NCBI GenBank assembly: GCA_002205965.3
Contig: NADL03000665.1
Span: 992,001 to 1,056,000 of the forward strand
Source: Kappaphycus alvarezii
Lineage: Eukaryota; Rhodophyta; Florideophyceae; Gigartinales; Solieriaceae
DNA: 64,000 nt
Direction of reading: 5' to 3'
Within the stretch, counting starts at the first letter, position 1; every line of letters begins with the position of its first letter. The notes under the pieces are model-generated. The model was given only the letters and a program-made list of their open reading frames with translations, ran no database searches and was not told the origin of the DNA. Made by a program: the position numbers and the translations under genes. Below, in pieces: positions 11,830 to 25,289 of the stretch.

Positions 11830-12960
11830 GCTTCTTTCAGATATAAAGAACCGAAGCTTTCACCCCTTTTCGAAAAGCTCTTGGCCGCGAAAATTGCATT
11901 GCCTCTGAAAAAACAAATTTGAGGCCGTGATTAAAAAGAAAATTAGACTTATAACACATATTGGGCCAAACACAAATATTGGTAGTCCCCATCACTTACC
12001 GAATTTTTGAAAAGCCACTTTTGGGAAGGATAGACAAGTTACATACAGCCCAAACAACTTGAGAGTGGCCGAAATCGCCCATTTGTGCTGAACTTCCTTA
12101 GTAAGGCCGCAAAGTGCTTCTGACCGGCCTTCTTTGATAGTCCCCGCGCAGTATTGCTGTTTTAAATCCAATTGCACACGTTGCATGTTGTAGTAGCGCA
12201 ATAAATAGGTTACGGTTTCAATTAACTTTTTCCAAGGTTAAATTAGATTAGAGTGGACTAGTAAGCACGTCCTATGAGCGGGTATTCTTTGGTTAGCTCC
12301 AAGGGTTGATTACAAACATTATAAGAGAGCAGCGAAAGTGATTTCAGTGCACATAGTAAACCGGCTGGGTTATCTCGAACTTGAGATATCCCCAATGGGA
12401 TATCTTCTCTGGAATACTGAGTCAAATATGAATTTTTGTGCGATTAACGCTGCAAGTTTGGCACTCTCTTTGCGGATGGTAACCAAATATCGTCCAGGAA
12501 CTAAAATATCGAAGAGGATGAAAACATTTATATCCAGACATAAGAAGAAGGTTTGAAATCAGTGGATGAAGACTCATTTGTTCCTTAAAAACAGAGTTAT
12601 CAAGTTTCTTGAGAAGCTGACCATTCTTTGTCGAAATACTAGGATATCTCTCGTAGTTTCAAAATAAATTATTACAAGGTTTTGAAAGATGGAGTTTTTC
12701 GAGGTTCGTAAAAGTGAAATCTTACTGGAGGTTCATGAAAGTAATTAAAATGGGTTCGAAGCTGCTTCAAACATTTATTTGAAGTTTGGCCGAGAATTTC
12801 GGTTTCATCCCTCTTCACTTACAGAAAAATCTTTCAAACTGATCAGAACGCCTCAAATTAAACCCTAACGCAAACAGGAAACCTTTGAAGAAATATCAAA
12901 CGACAGCGATAGTAAGAAATGACACGAAACAGATTATCTTCGCTACATGGAGTAGAATTT
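11830..12960. other. AT-rich stretch without recognised content
   Basis: Beginning of the AT-rich belt. Frames at 11992-12201 (-) and 12338-12556 (+) carry no family motif. The stretch may be the decayed upstream part of the Gypsy fossil that follows, but nothing in it shows this. Confidence 0.35.
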
Positions 12961-12969
12961 ATACATTTT

Positions 12970-14360
12970 AAATAGAATAAATAATAGTGGGAATGAAAAT
13001 AAAAGGAAGAACTATTTCGTGACTCGAACAAAGTAATAGCTCGAGTACGAAAATTTGATTGATTGCTTGGGCTCTGAGAACTGCCTGGTCAATCAGACCC
13101 GGCGAATACTCAGGTGAGACCAGGAATGTGTTTTTAATTATGTTATACTTAAAAGGTCGATTTTATTTGAGCGTGGTTGGAGTCAGGATCTAAAAGGACA
13201 GTGTGAATGCGAAAATCCCCAGAGACAAATCCGACAACATCACGTATTTTAATGATGATGGCAGCCCCACGAATGACTTGACACTAATAGATGTTTGTTA
13301 CAAAGAGGTACTCAGCATTTTTTAGGATTTTATTTTTCCATAAATCATTGCTGCTGCCACTAGAGCTCAAATTGGTACCCAGAAACTATTCATATATTTG
13401 GTCAGCCAAGGATGATTCCCATACGATCATCGATTGGTGCGCTGCCTTCTCCATGCAGATAATTCTTAAGTCCGATGGGCCAACTAATTTCCGAAATGAG
13501 ACGGGTCGGATTTTCTAAAAAGGACTGTACTATCCACAAAATGTTACGCTTCCACACCCCTTGGAGCAACAGAGCTGTGGAAAAACTATGCAGGGAGGGT
13601 CTACGGATGTTCCGAGCAGTATCTTCTGACCTGCAAATTGGCTTGGAGGAGTGAACTGATCTTGTGCCGCCAGTGCAGAGCGCGTTAAATAATACACCGT
13701 CTCGGCACCGCGCAAACATTGCCTCAGTTACAGAATTCATTGTTATGGAACCCGAAACCCTTGTACCAACATTTTTCCGCTCCGTTTCTTGCTCCCCCGT
13801 CACCATTACTGATCTGCAGTGCGATAGAAGCTTCAGAATTGCTGTAATAAAAGAAAAAAATGAGCGAACTGCAGCAGATTGTGGTAAGAGCATCCAAGGT
13901 AAATCGTGCTCCGTCTCGTGCTTCTTCATTAAAGGGAAGCTTGGGAAATTTTCTGAAGGATATTTTAACCTCTTTGCTCGTGAAGAATTTCACAGAGATA
14001 GAGATAAAATTGCGCTACATCGGCGCGTCCACCTTCATTTGGTGAAAGCTTTATCTTAGTAGTTTTATCAAGCAGAGGATCTCCGAAATGGAACTCTAGA
14101 GTACATCCACTCATACCGGCTGAATTTTTACTCCGATAAGATTCTTAATCAAGAAGCTGTTATGTCCCAGGTGCGGTCATTGCAGCGCAAGATGCCAGCT
14201 GCCCGATTTATGAAGCTAGCTGACTCATTGCAGGGACTGCAAGTGCGTGTTAGGTGGCGCGGACTGTCCAACTCCGAATACCCGTTCGAGCAGTTTGTTG
14301 CGATCTACGAAGACACCCTGAAAATAATGATCCGTCTTCTAGATTGAAAAAATACGCTGC
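12970..14360 (+). mobile_element. Ty3/Gypsy fossil, integrase end (Gypsy-2)
   Basis: Integrase signatures of Ty3/Gypsy type are readable on +. They include a core-region segment around SDGPTNFRNETGR (about 13.4-13.5 kb), the downstream segment ALNNTPSRHRANIASVTEF (about 13.68-13.74 kb), a post-integrase stretch (SYRLNFYSDKILNQEAV, about 14.11-14.16 kb), and a tail resembling the chromodomain-like end of many Gypsy integrases (RVRWRGLSNSEYPFEQF, about 14.24-14.30 kb). No LTRs or reverse transcriptase were recognised. It is a broken partial copy, old judging from its AT drift. Confidence 0.8.
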
Positions 14361-14459
14361 GCGATTTAGCATTGAGGGCTCGCCGTATTTTTGGTATTGC
14401 GATGAGAGTGTAACAAATTATTTCTGCCTCGCGCTCGATAAGATTAAGCATTAAGTTTT

Positions 14460-17400
14460 CTTTATTAACTAGGGAAAGTGTCTTTGGTGGTACCTCTTTC
14501 GGCTATTTATCTTCATATCATTATATTTATATAACATAAGCATTATGGAAGCGGACGTTTTAAGATCATATAATGTATAGAAAGTAGACATATGTTACCA
14601 TTTTCACCTTGTGACCGACGAATATATATTAGCTTTTACCATTTCGGGGCTATCCCATGACATGGGTACACGAAAAGCACACAGCTGTGCGAGTGGGCTT
14701 GCAAAGAGCTACTTAAATTTGTCTCATTACATCCATCAAAATCTATCACCATATAATTTGATCAATTGACTCAATAAGTTTTCCTCGACTTAGTCACACC
14801 TCGCAATCCATGGCCTCCAATCTCATGTTCATATCCCGGACCTCCTGTAGAAAAATTCATCTTCTCCTCCGCCTTGATTTGACCGGAATTTTGCAACTTT
14901 CCGAGCATGTTACTGAATATCAAACCAAGTATTAAGGACAAAAGGAAGTGGAGGATACCAGCACACAATAATGCGAAATAAACTGAGCGGTACCGTACCT
15001 TGCGAGGAATGGACAGTAAAATGTTGGGAAATGGCAGAAGAAATGCGCTGTATACATAGAATAGCTGAATTTTGAAAATTTTATTGACACATGGTGAAAA
15101 GCGGATTTGGGGAACGTTTTAAGGGATGAGGACTTGCAGGGGATTCTCGCTACAGTTAACGGGAAAAAGAGATTAATTTATTTACCAAAAATAGGTTATA
15201 GTAATTATGTCGTGTGAGGTTGTGGCAAAAGGAGACCTTAAAGCAATAAGAAAGAAAATTAAAGTTAATAAAGATAAGATACAGGCTGCATGTTCATCTT
15301 GTTGACTTAGGAAATGAGTACCACGATCTTAGCAAAACCGACTATGAAACAGATTCATCACTAAGACTTGCACGCTAGAGCGAAAATATAGTTCTTTTGG
15401 TGAAAAAGCTGGTCCTCCTCGAGCATATTAGACGTGAATGCACTAAATGCCGCGCACGGCTTATGCCGAAGTTGAAAACATTTTCGTTGATCGTACCATA
15501 CTCTAAACCTTAACACGGTAATTTTCAGGAGATTGAAAACTTCAATAATGAGATATATCGCCCCGAAGCACAAAATGGGGACCATATAACTGATCTAGAG
15601 GCAATGAAAGTAGAGAAAATTGCTTAAGTCTCTCAGGAACAATATATATTGGACACGATTTCAAAGTTTTGTAGAAAGGAGCGAGATGGATATGGATAAA
15701 ATTCAACTTCAGAAAGAATTAATAAGTTCTCATCTTCTAACATGTCATTAACGAAGGTAAGTAAATAATTTTGTAAAGAATTGCCGCATCGTACTGTAAG
15801 GGGTCTCTGCGTTTTACAAATTTTCAGAGCATGTATGTAGCATTCATTTATCTGATGCAAATTACTATCGAGTAAGTTTCTTTTATCTTGAGGCGCCTCG
15901 GTATCCAAGGTAATTAAATAATTATCGCAGTGGCTAGTGAGCGCGTCTTCCTCGAGATAATCAAGCGATAAGAGGTTTGAATCCAATTGAGGCGACGATA
16001 GTCATGCATTTACCCCCTCATGTCTTCCCAGGCTTTTAGTGTTTGGCCATGTTTTAGTGGGCACCTTCCTCTCCACAGTATTGACTATTTCAGCACTAAG
16101 GGAGCACTCACATACTTCCTAAGTTTTTTTCCTCGATGAGCAAATCAAATGTATTGTATTTCATATTCTGCAGGTTACATAGTTTTATACTGAGCCCGAA
16201 TCATTGACTGCGGCTGCAATTGAAAAAATCAAAGAGCTGGTAAACGCTTTCTCAGCCAAATCAGAAAATATTTTAACGAAATGTCCCAAAATGCGATAAT
16301 TCTTGAATTAGTAATTTTTCTGGTGCAATAGTAACAAAATTTGCCTAAACACAGTAGGTTCAGATATTTTCTTGCTTCACAGTCGGTGATGAAGTATTTT
16401 ATCGATATTTACATGAGCTCTTTTTTACACTTTAAAATTGGGCAAGCCTCTTATCACAGGATCAGATAGCAGATGGGGCCGATGGGATACCAGTAATATC
16501 TTTAATAAATAGCCAAATAAAATATTTTACGGCAAATTTTACGACTTGGGCTAAAAAATAGTACATGTAATAGCTCGGGTGATTTTCTTGCGCACAAGTT
16601 ACAACCTCATCCTGAAACTTTCTGTGACAAAAACAACATGAAATGTGTTATTAGTATTCGGGGATATAAAATTAATCTCTATGTTCCAGAAAAAGATAAT
16701 TTTCTCCATGATCATTGCAAATAGTTGAACGGTGTGTGGAGTTTGAAAGCGAGTGAAACCTAGAACAATGTTTTCACTTGTCATTGTTCGTAAATGTAAT
16801 GAGCTTTCAAAAAGATGTTTCTTCTTATCAATATGTACTACAAGGCGTCCATGTTTAATTAACACCCCCTGCCACCATTTAGCTAGATAAAAACCACACA
16901 TTTTTCTTTTGTAGGACGATTTAGCCACCAAATCTTCTATCTAGCCATTGCCACACATTTTCATCAAAAAAATTATTTTTTCAAAAAAGCTACTTTCGAC
17001 AGCAGAGAATTATTGAAACGTATTGAAAATTCATTTCACAACAGGTTTGATCAAATTATTGGTCCTTTCTGGTAATTTATTCGCTAGTTAAAGTAAATAT
17101 CTCTGTTATTAATGAAATTAGCTTTGTTTTCTTGCAATTGATACCCGCCTGCATGGACATGTCGGGAGAGAGTACCAATGCTGCCGCTCACACTGAGTAA
17201 CTTACTCTACATCATTAAATTTGAGAAAACCTTTGTCAAATCCACATTTTTACTGGAACAATCCCAACTGCCACTAAATGATTTCGAATTTTTGCTTCCC
17301 GGAAGGACTGTTGGTAGATTTCGATATCGGTCAAATTGTCCCGCTCAACTGCGATACCCGTTGATTCAACCAGAATAAACATCAGACGGAGGGAACTGTT

Positions 17401-17800
17401 GGCTTTGACATGATTAATGTGTTACTTTCAGTGTAATTCATTGTGCTTAAATCTGTTTGTGGATTCGCTTCCGTTCAATAACAGCTTGATAAAGGGGCTT
17501 CCTTGCATATAATTGGGTTGAAGTGGGTTCTGCTTTGTATTGAATCTATTTGAGGTTGCGGTTTCTTCAGATTTGACACAGTCCGGACTAGGTTTGCTCG
17601 AAGATGAGAACTGCTTGAGATTAGAGTGGATCGAGACTGGTCGGCTTTCTATTGGAGTTGGCAAGGTTAATTCGGCTTTATTTTGGAGTGCATAGGGAAA
17701 ATAATAAAAATATTGTTATGCTAGGACTTCAGAGAAGCGATGCTCAAAAGGAAGTAAACTAAAATTTTTGCTCAAGCCTCTTGAAACGGCGTTTTAGAGG
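14460..17800. other. AT-rich stretch without recognised genes
   Basis: More than 3 kb with only short frames, such as 15633-15986 (-, 117 codons) and 16599-16931 (-, 110 codons). Neither shows a family motif. Since it lies among retroelement fossils it is probably unrecognisable element debris, but that is inference. Confidence 0.4.
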
Positions 17801-17823
17801 AATGTGCTCATTCATTAGGGCTT

Positions 17824-17861
17824 TGTAGCGGTTAGGGTGAGATCTCACTCAAACCGCTACA
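17824..17861. repeat. Inverted repeat, 19-bp arms, possible LTR end
   Basis: TGTAGCGGTTAGGGTGAGA is followed with no spacer by its near complement ending in AACCGCTACA, with 2 mismatches in 19. A related word, TGTAGCGGTC, occurs on the - strand near 36163. Both sit at plausible edges of minus-strand LTR fossils, so this may be an LTR terminus. Confidence 0.5.
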
Positions 17862-20800
17862 TAAACTGAAAGAATTGATTTCGTCAAAGTCTAGAGACTT
17901 CAATAGAATCAAGTACAGTAAAATTAAAAACAAGAAAATAAATGTATTGCTTGACCAACTTCGAACGGAAATGATTCATTACGAGTCACAAACTTTCGAC
18001 TGACGTACGCTGAGAAACGTCAACCAGGTTCAAGTATCACCAGTATTCATCTCTCTTTTTAGCCATGGTTCTTCAATGCGGGATTGGTCTCGGAAAATTC
18101 TTCAAATGCAAATCCAATCATACATTATAGATTTTGAGCTGTAGCACATCAGCCAAAGGGATTCACTTGTAAGATCAGCGGAAAGTTTGATTTTCCTGGA
18201 ATCAAAGTAATCTTTTCAAATTTCCAGAGTTGGAATTTAAATCTTACAAAATTAAAATCTCCAAGGATCGCTTAATTAGTATATTTACGTTGAGTAGATA
18301 GAAAAATAAATATATCTTTAGAAATCGCACATAGATGAGCTCGACCATCAAGTGCTTGTAGTTCTGAATATGCATGTGCTACATATTTGAATTCATGAAT
18401 GAATTCAGCTGAGGATATTATTTCTGCCGCCGGTACACTCTTCACTGGTCTCTTAGATTTGTAAGAATTCCATGAAACGGGATGATACGTCGAATTATTT
18501 GCCAAATGACCAACAAGACGCACAATAGGCACAACATTCAGACTACTTAAGTCTGATTTGGATGCATCAGCAAACAAAAAGACAGAAGGTTCTCATTTTG
18601 AATTACCAATTGGAAGAGGAATTCTCATCTTGGTAGAAAGGTTCTTAATATTACGAACAATATGTTCTTGCTAAATGATATTAAACACCTTATTTTATTT
18701 AGCCCTGTTTTTCAAATATTAAGCGTAGAGCGAGCAAATTGGGAAAGCAGCGGATCTAATTTACGTGAGAGAGCTATTTGTATGGGCAGAAAAAGACTTC
18801 TCAATCTCATTGAGTGGTTCGTCAAACTCTGTACGACAAGTGCGACATACCAGATACTCTGTTAGAGCATTTAGCTTTTCATCGGCATACTGAGATATTT
18901 ATGCTGTACTATTTTGATGCCGAAGAATATCAATCGACCAGTCCATTCCGTTCAGCGCAAAGCTTGACTCACTTGTCAAATATCTCAGTACAGGTCTTTT
19001 CATAATCACCAACACCGGCTGGTTTGATATCATTTAAAAAATTGGCGGATATCAGCACTAATTTTCCATCTTTATGCTTCTAGAATAGTTTTGTAACTTT
19101 CAAGCATTTTGTCAAGCCGAGATCAGCAAAGAATTTGTCAGACTGCCCCTGCCGTTTGGTGGTAGCATTTAGTAATCCTTATGCAGTATCTCAAAATAGC
19201 CACAGGTGGGTAGAACTCAATTTACTTTCCTTGGGAAGCTTCACACACATATCACGACCGGAAGTAGCTGTCTGCAAAGAGGGAGTTTGCACACCTGCCT
19301 TATAGAGATTTCAGCCAAAAAAAATCAATGGACTAAAAAATACGAAGATACTTCTGTGAACACATCGTGTAATCTGATGAAAGTACGTTTGCTAGGTCAT
19401 CTTCATTTCCATGTGGTGCGATACGTGCCTCCAGTTTCAGGAATGAGTCATCATTCTGTTTGAATTTGTAAAGGATATAGTTGTTAGGAACTTTTGCCTT
19501 ATGGACCACGTCGCCGTTTGTAATAGGACGAGAAGTTTTTAGTAGCGTCTCTTTCTCAGTTTGATACGATTTTACTAGCGGAAACTGTTCAAATTATTGA
19601 GCGTAGTGTCAGATGAAGGATTTATTTCCAAAATTATGTAGGATTCACTGTAGCCCTTTGAATTCTTGGTCTATATTCGTGAAAAAAGACGATTGAGTAA
19701 AGATATTTGTAGTCTCATAGTTCCAATCTTAATTGTACAGGTTGAGCGTTTTCTTTCACCATAATCATGGAGTAGAGTAAAAAAGACGTCCAGATATAGC
19801 CTCTTCGCAGTTACACCATAATTTACCTTTTCAGCTGGCCAATATACCATCACTCGATAAATACGATTCAAAGAAGATGCATTGAGGTTTAAATGTGCAG
19901 TTTCCCTCTTGCGTTGATCATAAAAGCATTCGTTTTCATCCGTCGAACTCAAACGAGTGGCGTGAACATTATACTCGTCCGCTTCTTCCTTACTATACTC
20001 CTTTGTAGAGGGTAACACGTCATCCTTGATGCCGTTATCTGCATCAATTGCTTACTGTATAGTGTTCGCAATAGACTGGTCGGGTGGAGCTCAGCGGATT
20101 TCTTCAAATGAAATATTAACACATTTACCACGTATACAAGATATAAGGGCACTACCTTCCGGTGCATTGACTGCCAGTAAAGTTTTGGGCGTTGACCGTT
20201 TTCCTTGCTTATCCGTACCAGTATTGGAAGGAACTTCGGCAAAATCGCCAGTTGCAACTTGAAGCTCATCTGCGGGTTTTTAATAGTGTATGAGCGCCAA
20301 TTTGCGCTTTTCTGGAATTATATTGTGTTTATCTACAATTTTGTTGGAATTAAAGCCTTAGATCTATCACTTAGAGGATTCACGTAGCCTTTTAAAAGCT
20401 CAAATGATGACATCACATATTTTGCATATAGATACTTAGACATAGAAACGGCACGCAGGGCAAGAAGTTCTGGAGCCGAGTCAGGTTCAGCAGTGCAAAA
20501 GTTAAGTAAAGTGATGCGTCTTACAATAAGCTTGCTCTCGAACGGGCTCTTACTGCGGCGGCGTGGTGGTAAAGGTCGAAACCAAACGCTTCGTTCGCTG
20601 AAACGTATGAAATTATCCCTCTCCGAAGCCCTCATCACCCTGCATAGAGACAGGAAGCCAAAACTATGAGGTCCAACAGGTTAAATCCCATTAAAGCGTG
20701 ATCCAGAGAGCTAGATCTGATTATAAATGCAGCAGAAATACTTTTGGCGATATTCAGACAATTAAACAAGCAGATGAAATCGAGGTAGGAGTGATCGGCG

Positions 20801-23300
20801 CATACAGTTACATTAAATCTACGCAATGTAGATAAGATTGAAAGCTTTCTGCTAGGCTAGGGAGGGGAAGAGGAACTGCATGAGAGAAATTTGTCTATCA
20901 GATGCGGTACATATTCTGATACAGTGCCACTCCAAAATCCATTGCATACAAAGTTTATTGTACACCATTCAGGTTTGCATGACTGCAGAGATTGCTTGTG
21001 AAATTTTTCCATAATGGATTTGACTTGACTCCAGGGTCTTACTTTTGACAGGTTGCCATTGAGGCACGAGAGGGAAGAAGCCTTGAGTGTTGTATTGCAA
21101 AAGCTTTACATAGGCAAGTAACTCAGCAAACCTCTGTTGATCGTGATAAATTGGTCAATTTAACATCAGCATGAAACTTCAGATCACTGCAGTTAATATA
21201 GATAATCTTTGATCTCTCTCATCTCACTAAAAATTTTCATTGGGGTAAATTTTCTTTACATCATTACCGATGATACATTGAATAGAGCTATACAGTATAA
21301 GGTGGCGAATTAGCACCTTTCGTTCGCTTTCGGATACAGCAGGAATCAAAAAAGATCAAAGAATAGAATTAGTACCTATAAAAATATCACTGATGCATAC
21401 TCGAATGAACGTTTAAGTTAAGTGACTATGGACCAGGCTCCAATTCAGGACCAGCATCATGTCCAATATGCTCCGACAACATACGAAGCTCAACTTTGCC
21501 AATGGGTGAAAATGGGACATCATCATCCGCGAGTGGCCCAATACCCTGGTCCTAAAAGGAGTCACAGGATCTACTAGTCTCATTCTACGAACACTTTTTG
21601 CTCTACAGCACGGATATGTTGCAAGAAAGTTCTTTTTTTTTACGATTGAGTTAATATTGTCAGAGCTCGTTGAGCCGCCACCGAAGCCAATCGACGAGCT
21701 AAAATCCTCAACAGTATCGTTGCACTTCCTACAGGATTTCAATGAACCATCATTGCTACTGCTGTCCTTTCAATGTCCATATTTACTGCAGACATAAAAA
21801 CATGACGTTTCGGTGCAGCATTTAAAGGAAGACGAAAACCAATATACGGCCACGTTTAAAGTGAGTCATAGAACATGCCGCCCTAGTGGATAGTTGAATG
21901 TTCGAAGTAGTGGTCACTAACTTCTTACACTGTTTCACGACCGATGCCTGCTTATTGTAAGTCACGCTTTAAGTTCATCATCATTGCAAAATTGATCCCA
22001 TAAGACATTTTCATTAGGAGCAGCAGCTGCCAATGAAAAGATTAGTTGATAATGTTCTTTGCTTGCATTGTTCAGAATCACAAAGGCAGCTATACATTGA
22101 TGGAGTCTCTTAGCGTTCGACAGAGTTAAAATTCGTAAAAAAGGCAGGAAAACGAGTTTGAAATGTCTTCAACGACTCACTCTGCGAACAACGGGTATTA
22201 AAAATTGAGTGAAATCCATCAAATGAATCACTGATAACAGAGAATAGTTCTCGCTGATAAACAGCATCAACAATCAATTTGACAATGTCTTCGCTCTTTA
22301 GCTGCTTATTTGTCAGTTGTGCAATAAGATGCGCAGCTTGACCATATAGCCAAGACTTCCTTACTAAGGTCGTGCTATGCTTCGATAGGGGAGATTGCGG
22401 CCTGGTCTGATAAAGGGGACGCTTGGAATACGTAAATTGAATCTTAGGTAGAAAAAGTTGAGGATTCATTGGGATTTTGTGGCACTTCTTAAGGTTTTGT
22501 TGAGGCTCAGGTGGGTGCCGGGCGGGGAGATGGTAAAGACAGAGACGACGTGTAGTGTAGTAGGGTGAGGCTGTGTAAGCTGGAGTCAGATGTGGAGGGG
22601 TGACTGAGTGGGTGGGTCAGGGCTGGGCTATATAACGTGCGGTCGGGTGAGATCGGGTGCGTTTGAGTCGGATTGGATGGGTATAAATTGTGTGAGGTAT
22701 GACAAGGTAACCTGGGTTGTTTGGAGTATAGATGAGTGGGATGGAGTTTAGTGCGGCTGGGTGGGGGGAGACCGGGAATACTGGGGCGAAAGGTGTTGGT
22801 TTTGGGGTGGAGTGGCTTCAGGTGGATTGAATCGCAGCAAAGCGAAGTGGACTGAAGCTGGTACATGAGGTTGAAGTCTTGTTTGAAAGAAAGCACGTCA
22901 TTCACAAAGGGTTATAGGTAAAAGGCGGCTAGGAAGCGATCGAGCTCTGAGGGGAGGCATTTGGCGACTACTTGGTCTAAAGGGGCGAAGTTTGGGTGTG
23001 CAACATGCTCAGAAGCAGTAAGTTTCGGTCAAGAGCAGGATAAAGAGCGTCTAAAGTTGAGTGCGGAGCGTGATGGATGGTAAGTGGGTTTTGCAGGAAG
23101 CTGAACTTATGGAAGGCGGGTTGGGCGTGAGTCAGCATTACAAGAGAGCAGGATAGTCTGGAAGCAAGATTTGTGGGAACCGTACCCGGTAGGGAGCATT
23201 TTGTGAGCAATAAAAGGGCGAAAGGCTCAGTAATAGGCGAGATGTGGAATCACTTAGGAAATGATTAAAATTTAAGGGGAATAGTTTGATAGGAAAGCGT
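17862..23300 (-). mobile_element. Ty1/Copia LTR retrotransposon fossil (Copia-1)
   Basis: Parts on the - strand, read from high to low coordinates, follow Copia order. A gag-like segment lies at 22110-22469 (KSWLYGQAAHLIAQL and CSQSESLKTFQTRFPAF), followed by a Cys-rich knuckle-like stretch near 21.8 kb. A post-integrase linker is near 20.3-20.64 kb. Reverse transcriptase lies at about 18.9-19.6 kb (ARIAPHGNEDDLANV). RNase H lies at about 18.27-18.58 kb (FADASKSDLSS and PAAEIISSAEFIHEFKYVAH). Pro/Ser-rich frames at 22507-23210 could be the upstream gag or leader. The outer limits are approximate and no LTR pair was confirmed. It is broken many times and old. Confidence 0.75.
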
Positions 23301-23309
23301 TGTAATAGA

Positions 23310-24170
23310 TAACCAGGTCTTTGTGCTGATATCGTGGTTTATTTCAGAAAAAAAGGCTTGAATTTGGTTTAGATGGCCTGAATGAAGCTTTCCTTAGGAG
23401 TTTCTGCTTCTTCAATTGAATGGGTATCCAGTACGAGCGATTGCTTTCGGTAGTCAAGGAATTCGATAGGGGAATAATTTGCTGTAAATGAACTAATATT
23501 TGTGGGAAAATATTTTCTATCAAGTTTCATTCGAAAGTTTATTACTGAGTACAATACACGCAATGAATAAGACCAAAAGCAGAGTGATATTTATACAATT
23601 CAGAGACACAATGAGTTAAGAATGATTATATGACTAAGACATTTATTTTTTTTGGACACAAACATGTCTTACACACGCATATACGGGATGTACAAACAGT
23701 GTAGTGCATTGCCTATTTAGTCTGGCTGGGAAAATAGTCTGGGTAGGCAAATAGTCTGTGTGGACAAAATTTTCTGGTCCAGACTATTCATGAAACTCAG
23801 TCTTCGTCAGATAAATTCACGTCGAGTAGTCTTGTTAGTTGCTCTGGGCGTTGAAGGCAAGAAGGTATTTTGAGGTACTTTTCTGCTTTATAAAGCAACG
23901 AAAATTGTTTTAAAACACGAAAGAACCGAAAGTATTCAAGCAAAATGCACTGTGGACTACAATTCTGTGCAAGCAAGAGAGAGAAGAGAAGAAATTTATC
24001 GCAGTTTCCCTTTCCGACAAGTTTCGTCCGCCTCGCTACTACCGACCTGCAGAAAATGGTAAAGCACAAGAAGAGGAGGTTCAGGATGTGAATGCAGATG
24101 CAGAGGGTTTCCGAATCGAAGGAATAGGATTAATATTATCGAGCGAACAAAAATTAAGACCGAAATATAA
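23310..24170. other. AT-rich spacer with a degenerate tandem repeat
   Basis: No gene recognised. At 23715-23770 a unit of about 17-20 bp built on TAGTCTGG/TAGTCTGT recurs three times and is followed by a partial inverted copy (CCAGACTA). Frames at 23369-23563 and 23797-24069 (-) have no known motif. Confidence 0.4.
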
Positions 24171-24179
24171 GTAACTACT

Positions 24180-25280
24180 TTATTGATGTACGAAGGACCT
24201 CCAGTACTTTCTATTCATGCTATTAAGCTGTACGCAGTCCAAAAAAGGATCCAGCAGAGATTCACGCAGCCTCTCGATTAAAGAAGCTGAATTTTTGTCC
24301 CATTCTTTAATGATGGCCTCACTGAGTTCTCCCACGGAATTGGACTTTCTGTTTCCTCTGTTTACTGCACTGGCCAGCACGATCCTTATATTTTCAATCA
24401 TTTTTAGATACGGGGAATTCGCTGACCAACTTAGAAACTCTCCTTCCTTCGTGGCGCATCAATTATGAGTAGAATTCCTTCTATGCTCGGATGCTCCATG
24501 TTCCTGAAAAATAAGTTTCCCTCTCATAGTATCTGCAGTCCAGGGTACCAATCATTTTCCAGTATAGCACAGTAGTTATTGGAGTCTTCTGATCCGCTTA
24601 TTTAAATTAAATCTGAGAAAATGTAGTAGGACATGGTAGCCCAAACCACAATTGATTAACCCACTGGCTTTCAGGTTGAAAATACATGCCACTCGCTACG
24701 TAAGTGATGCCATTAATAGTGAAAAAAGCCCGGGCCATCCAGATTTACTTAAATACCATCTGAACAGACGAACTTTTTCTATTCAAGCATGTACCAGTTG
24801 CCGTAAATTCGAGCCTTTTCCAACTATTCCTTTTCGTGTTCCTCAGTCCTTTACAAAGCCCTTGGAATCCTCTCCTCCATAAAATAATGGCGTGAATTCA
24901 ACACCTACTGAGATGTAGGGACTTATACGTTCAACCGAAACCGTTATTCCATATCTCGCGCGGTATACTTACCTGTTGAAGAGTACCAGAAAGGAACCCT
25001 CAGCTCTGTTGTTTTAATTCGGGCTCCTTGCCCAAATTTTCCCCGGCTTTTTGAGATGCCTTGTTTTGCGATGGTGTTATGTACGGTGGATTTCGAGCTG
25101 TTAATTGTTAGTCTGATCTGCAACTCCTCTATCATTTTCCCTGAATAGGCCAGTATAGCTCCTTTCTGCTTGCCTGTTAGTGTTGGAACCCTCCTATTTA
25201 TCACCTTTTTATGCTGACTACTGCTGTGGTAAGGGCCATATTTCTGAGGAAACATTGGTACTGTATTCATGGGCAAATCT
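24180..25280 (-). pseudogene. Tc1/mariner-like transposase remnant
   Basis: Transposases of this superfamily cut and paste DNA using an N-terminal paired helix-turn-helix region and a DDE/D core. The N-terminal part is readable at 25276-24944: TLTGKQKGAILAYSGKMIEE, then IRLTINSSKSTVHNTIAKQG, then GKFGQGARIKTTE. This is the typical helix-turn-helix series followed by the basic linker. The C-terminal part lies at about 24440-24180: a SP..K.IENIR segment equivalent to the SPDLNPIEN block, then SEAIIKEWDKNSASLIERLR and SMNRKYWRSF, matching the closing helices of the family. The middle (about 24440-24940) is too decayed to read in one frame, so the first two catalytic acids are not seen. Both ends are in the right order and spacing for one gene of roughly 350 residues. 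No terminal inverted repeats were found. Superfamily fairly sure; subgroup unknown. Confidence 0.65.
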
Positions 25281-25289
25281 GTCAGCCCA

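Noticed and set aside
13402-13929. Minus-strand frame of 175 codons
   Set aside because: Antisense to the Gypsy integrase signatures on the plus strand.
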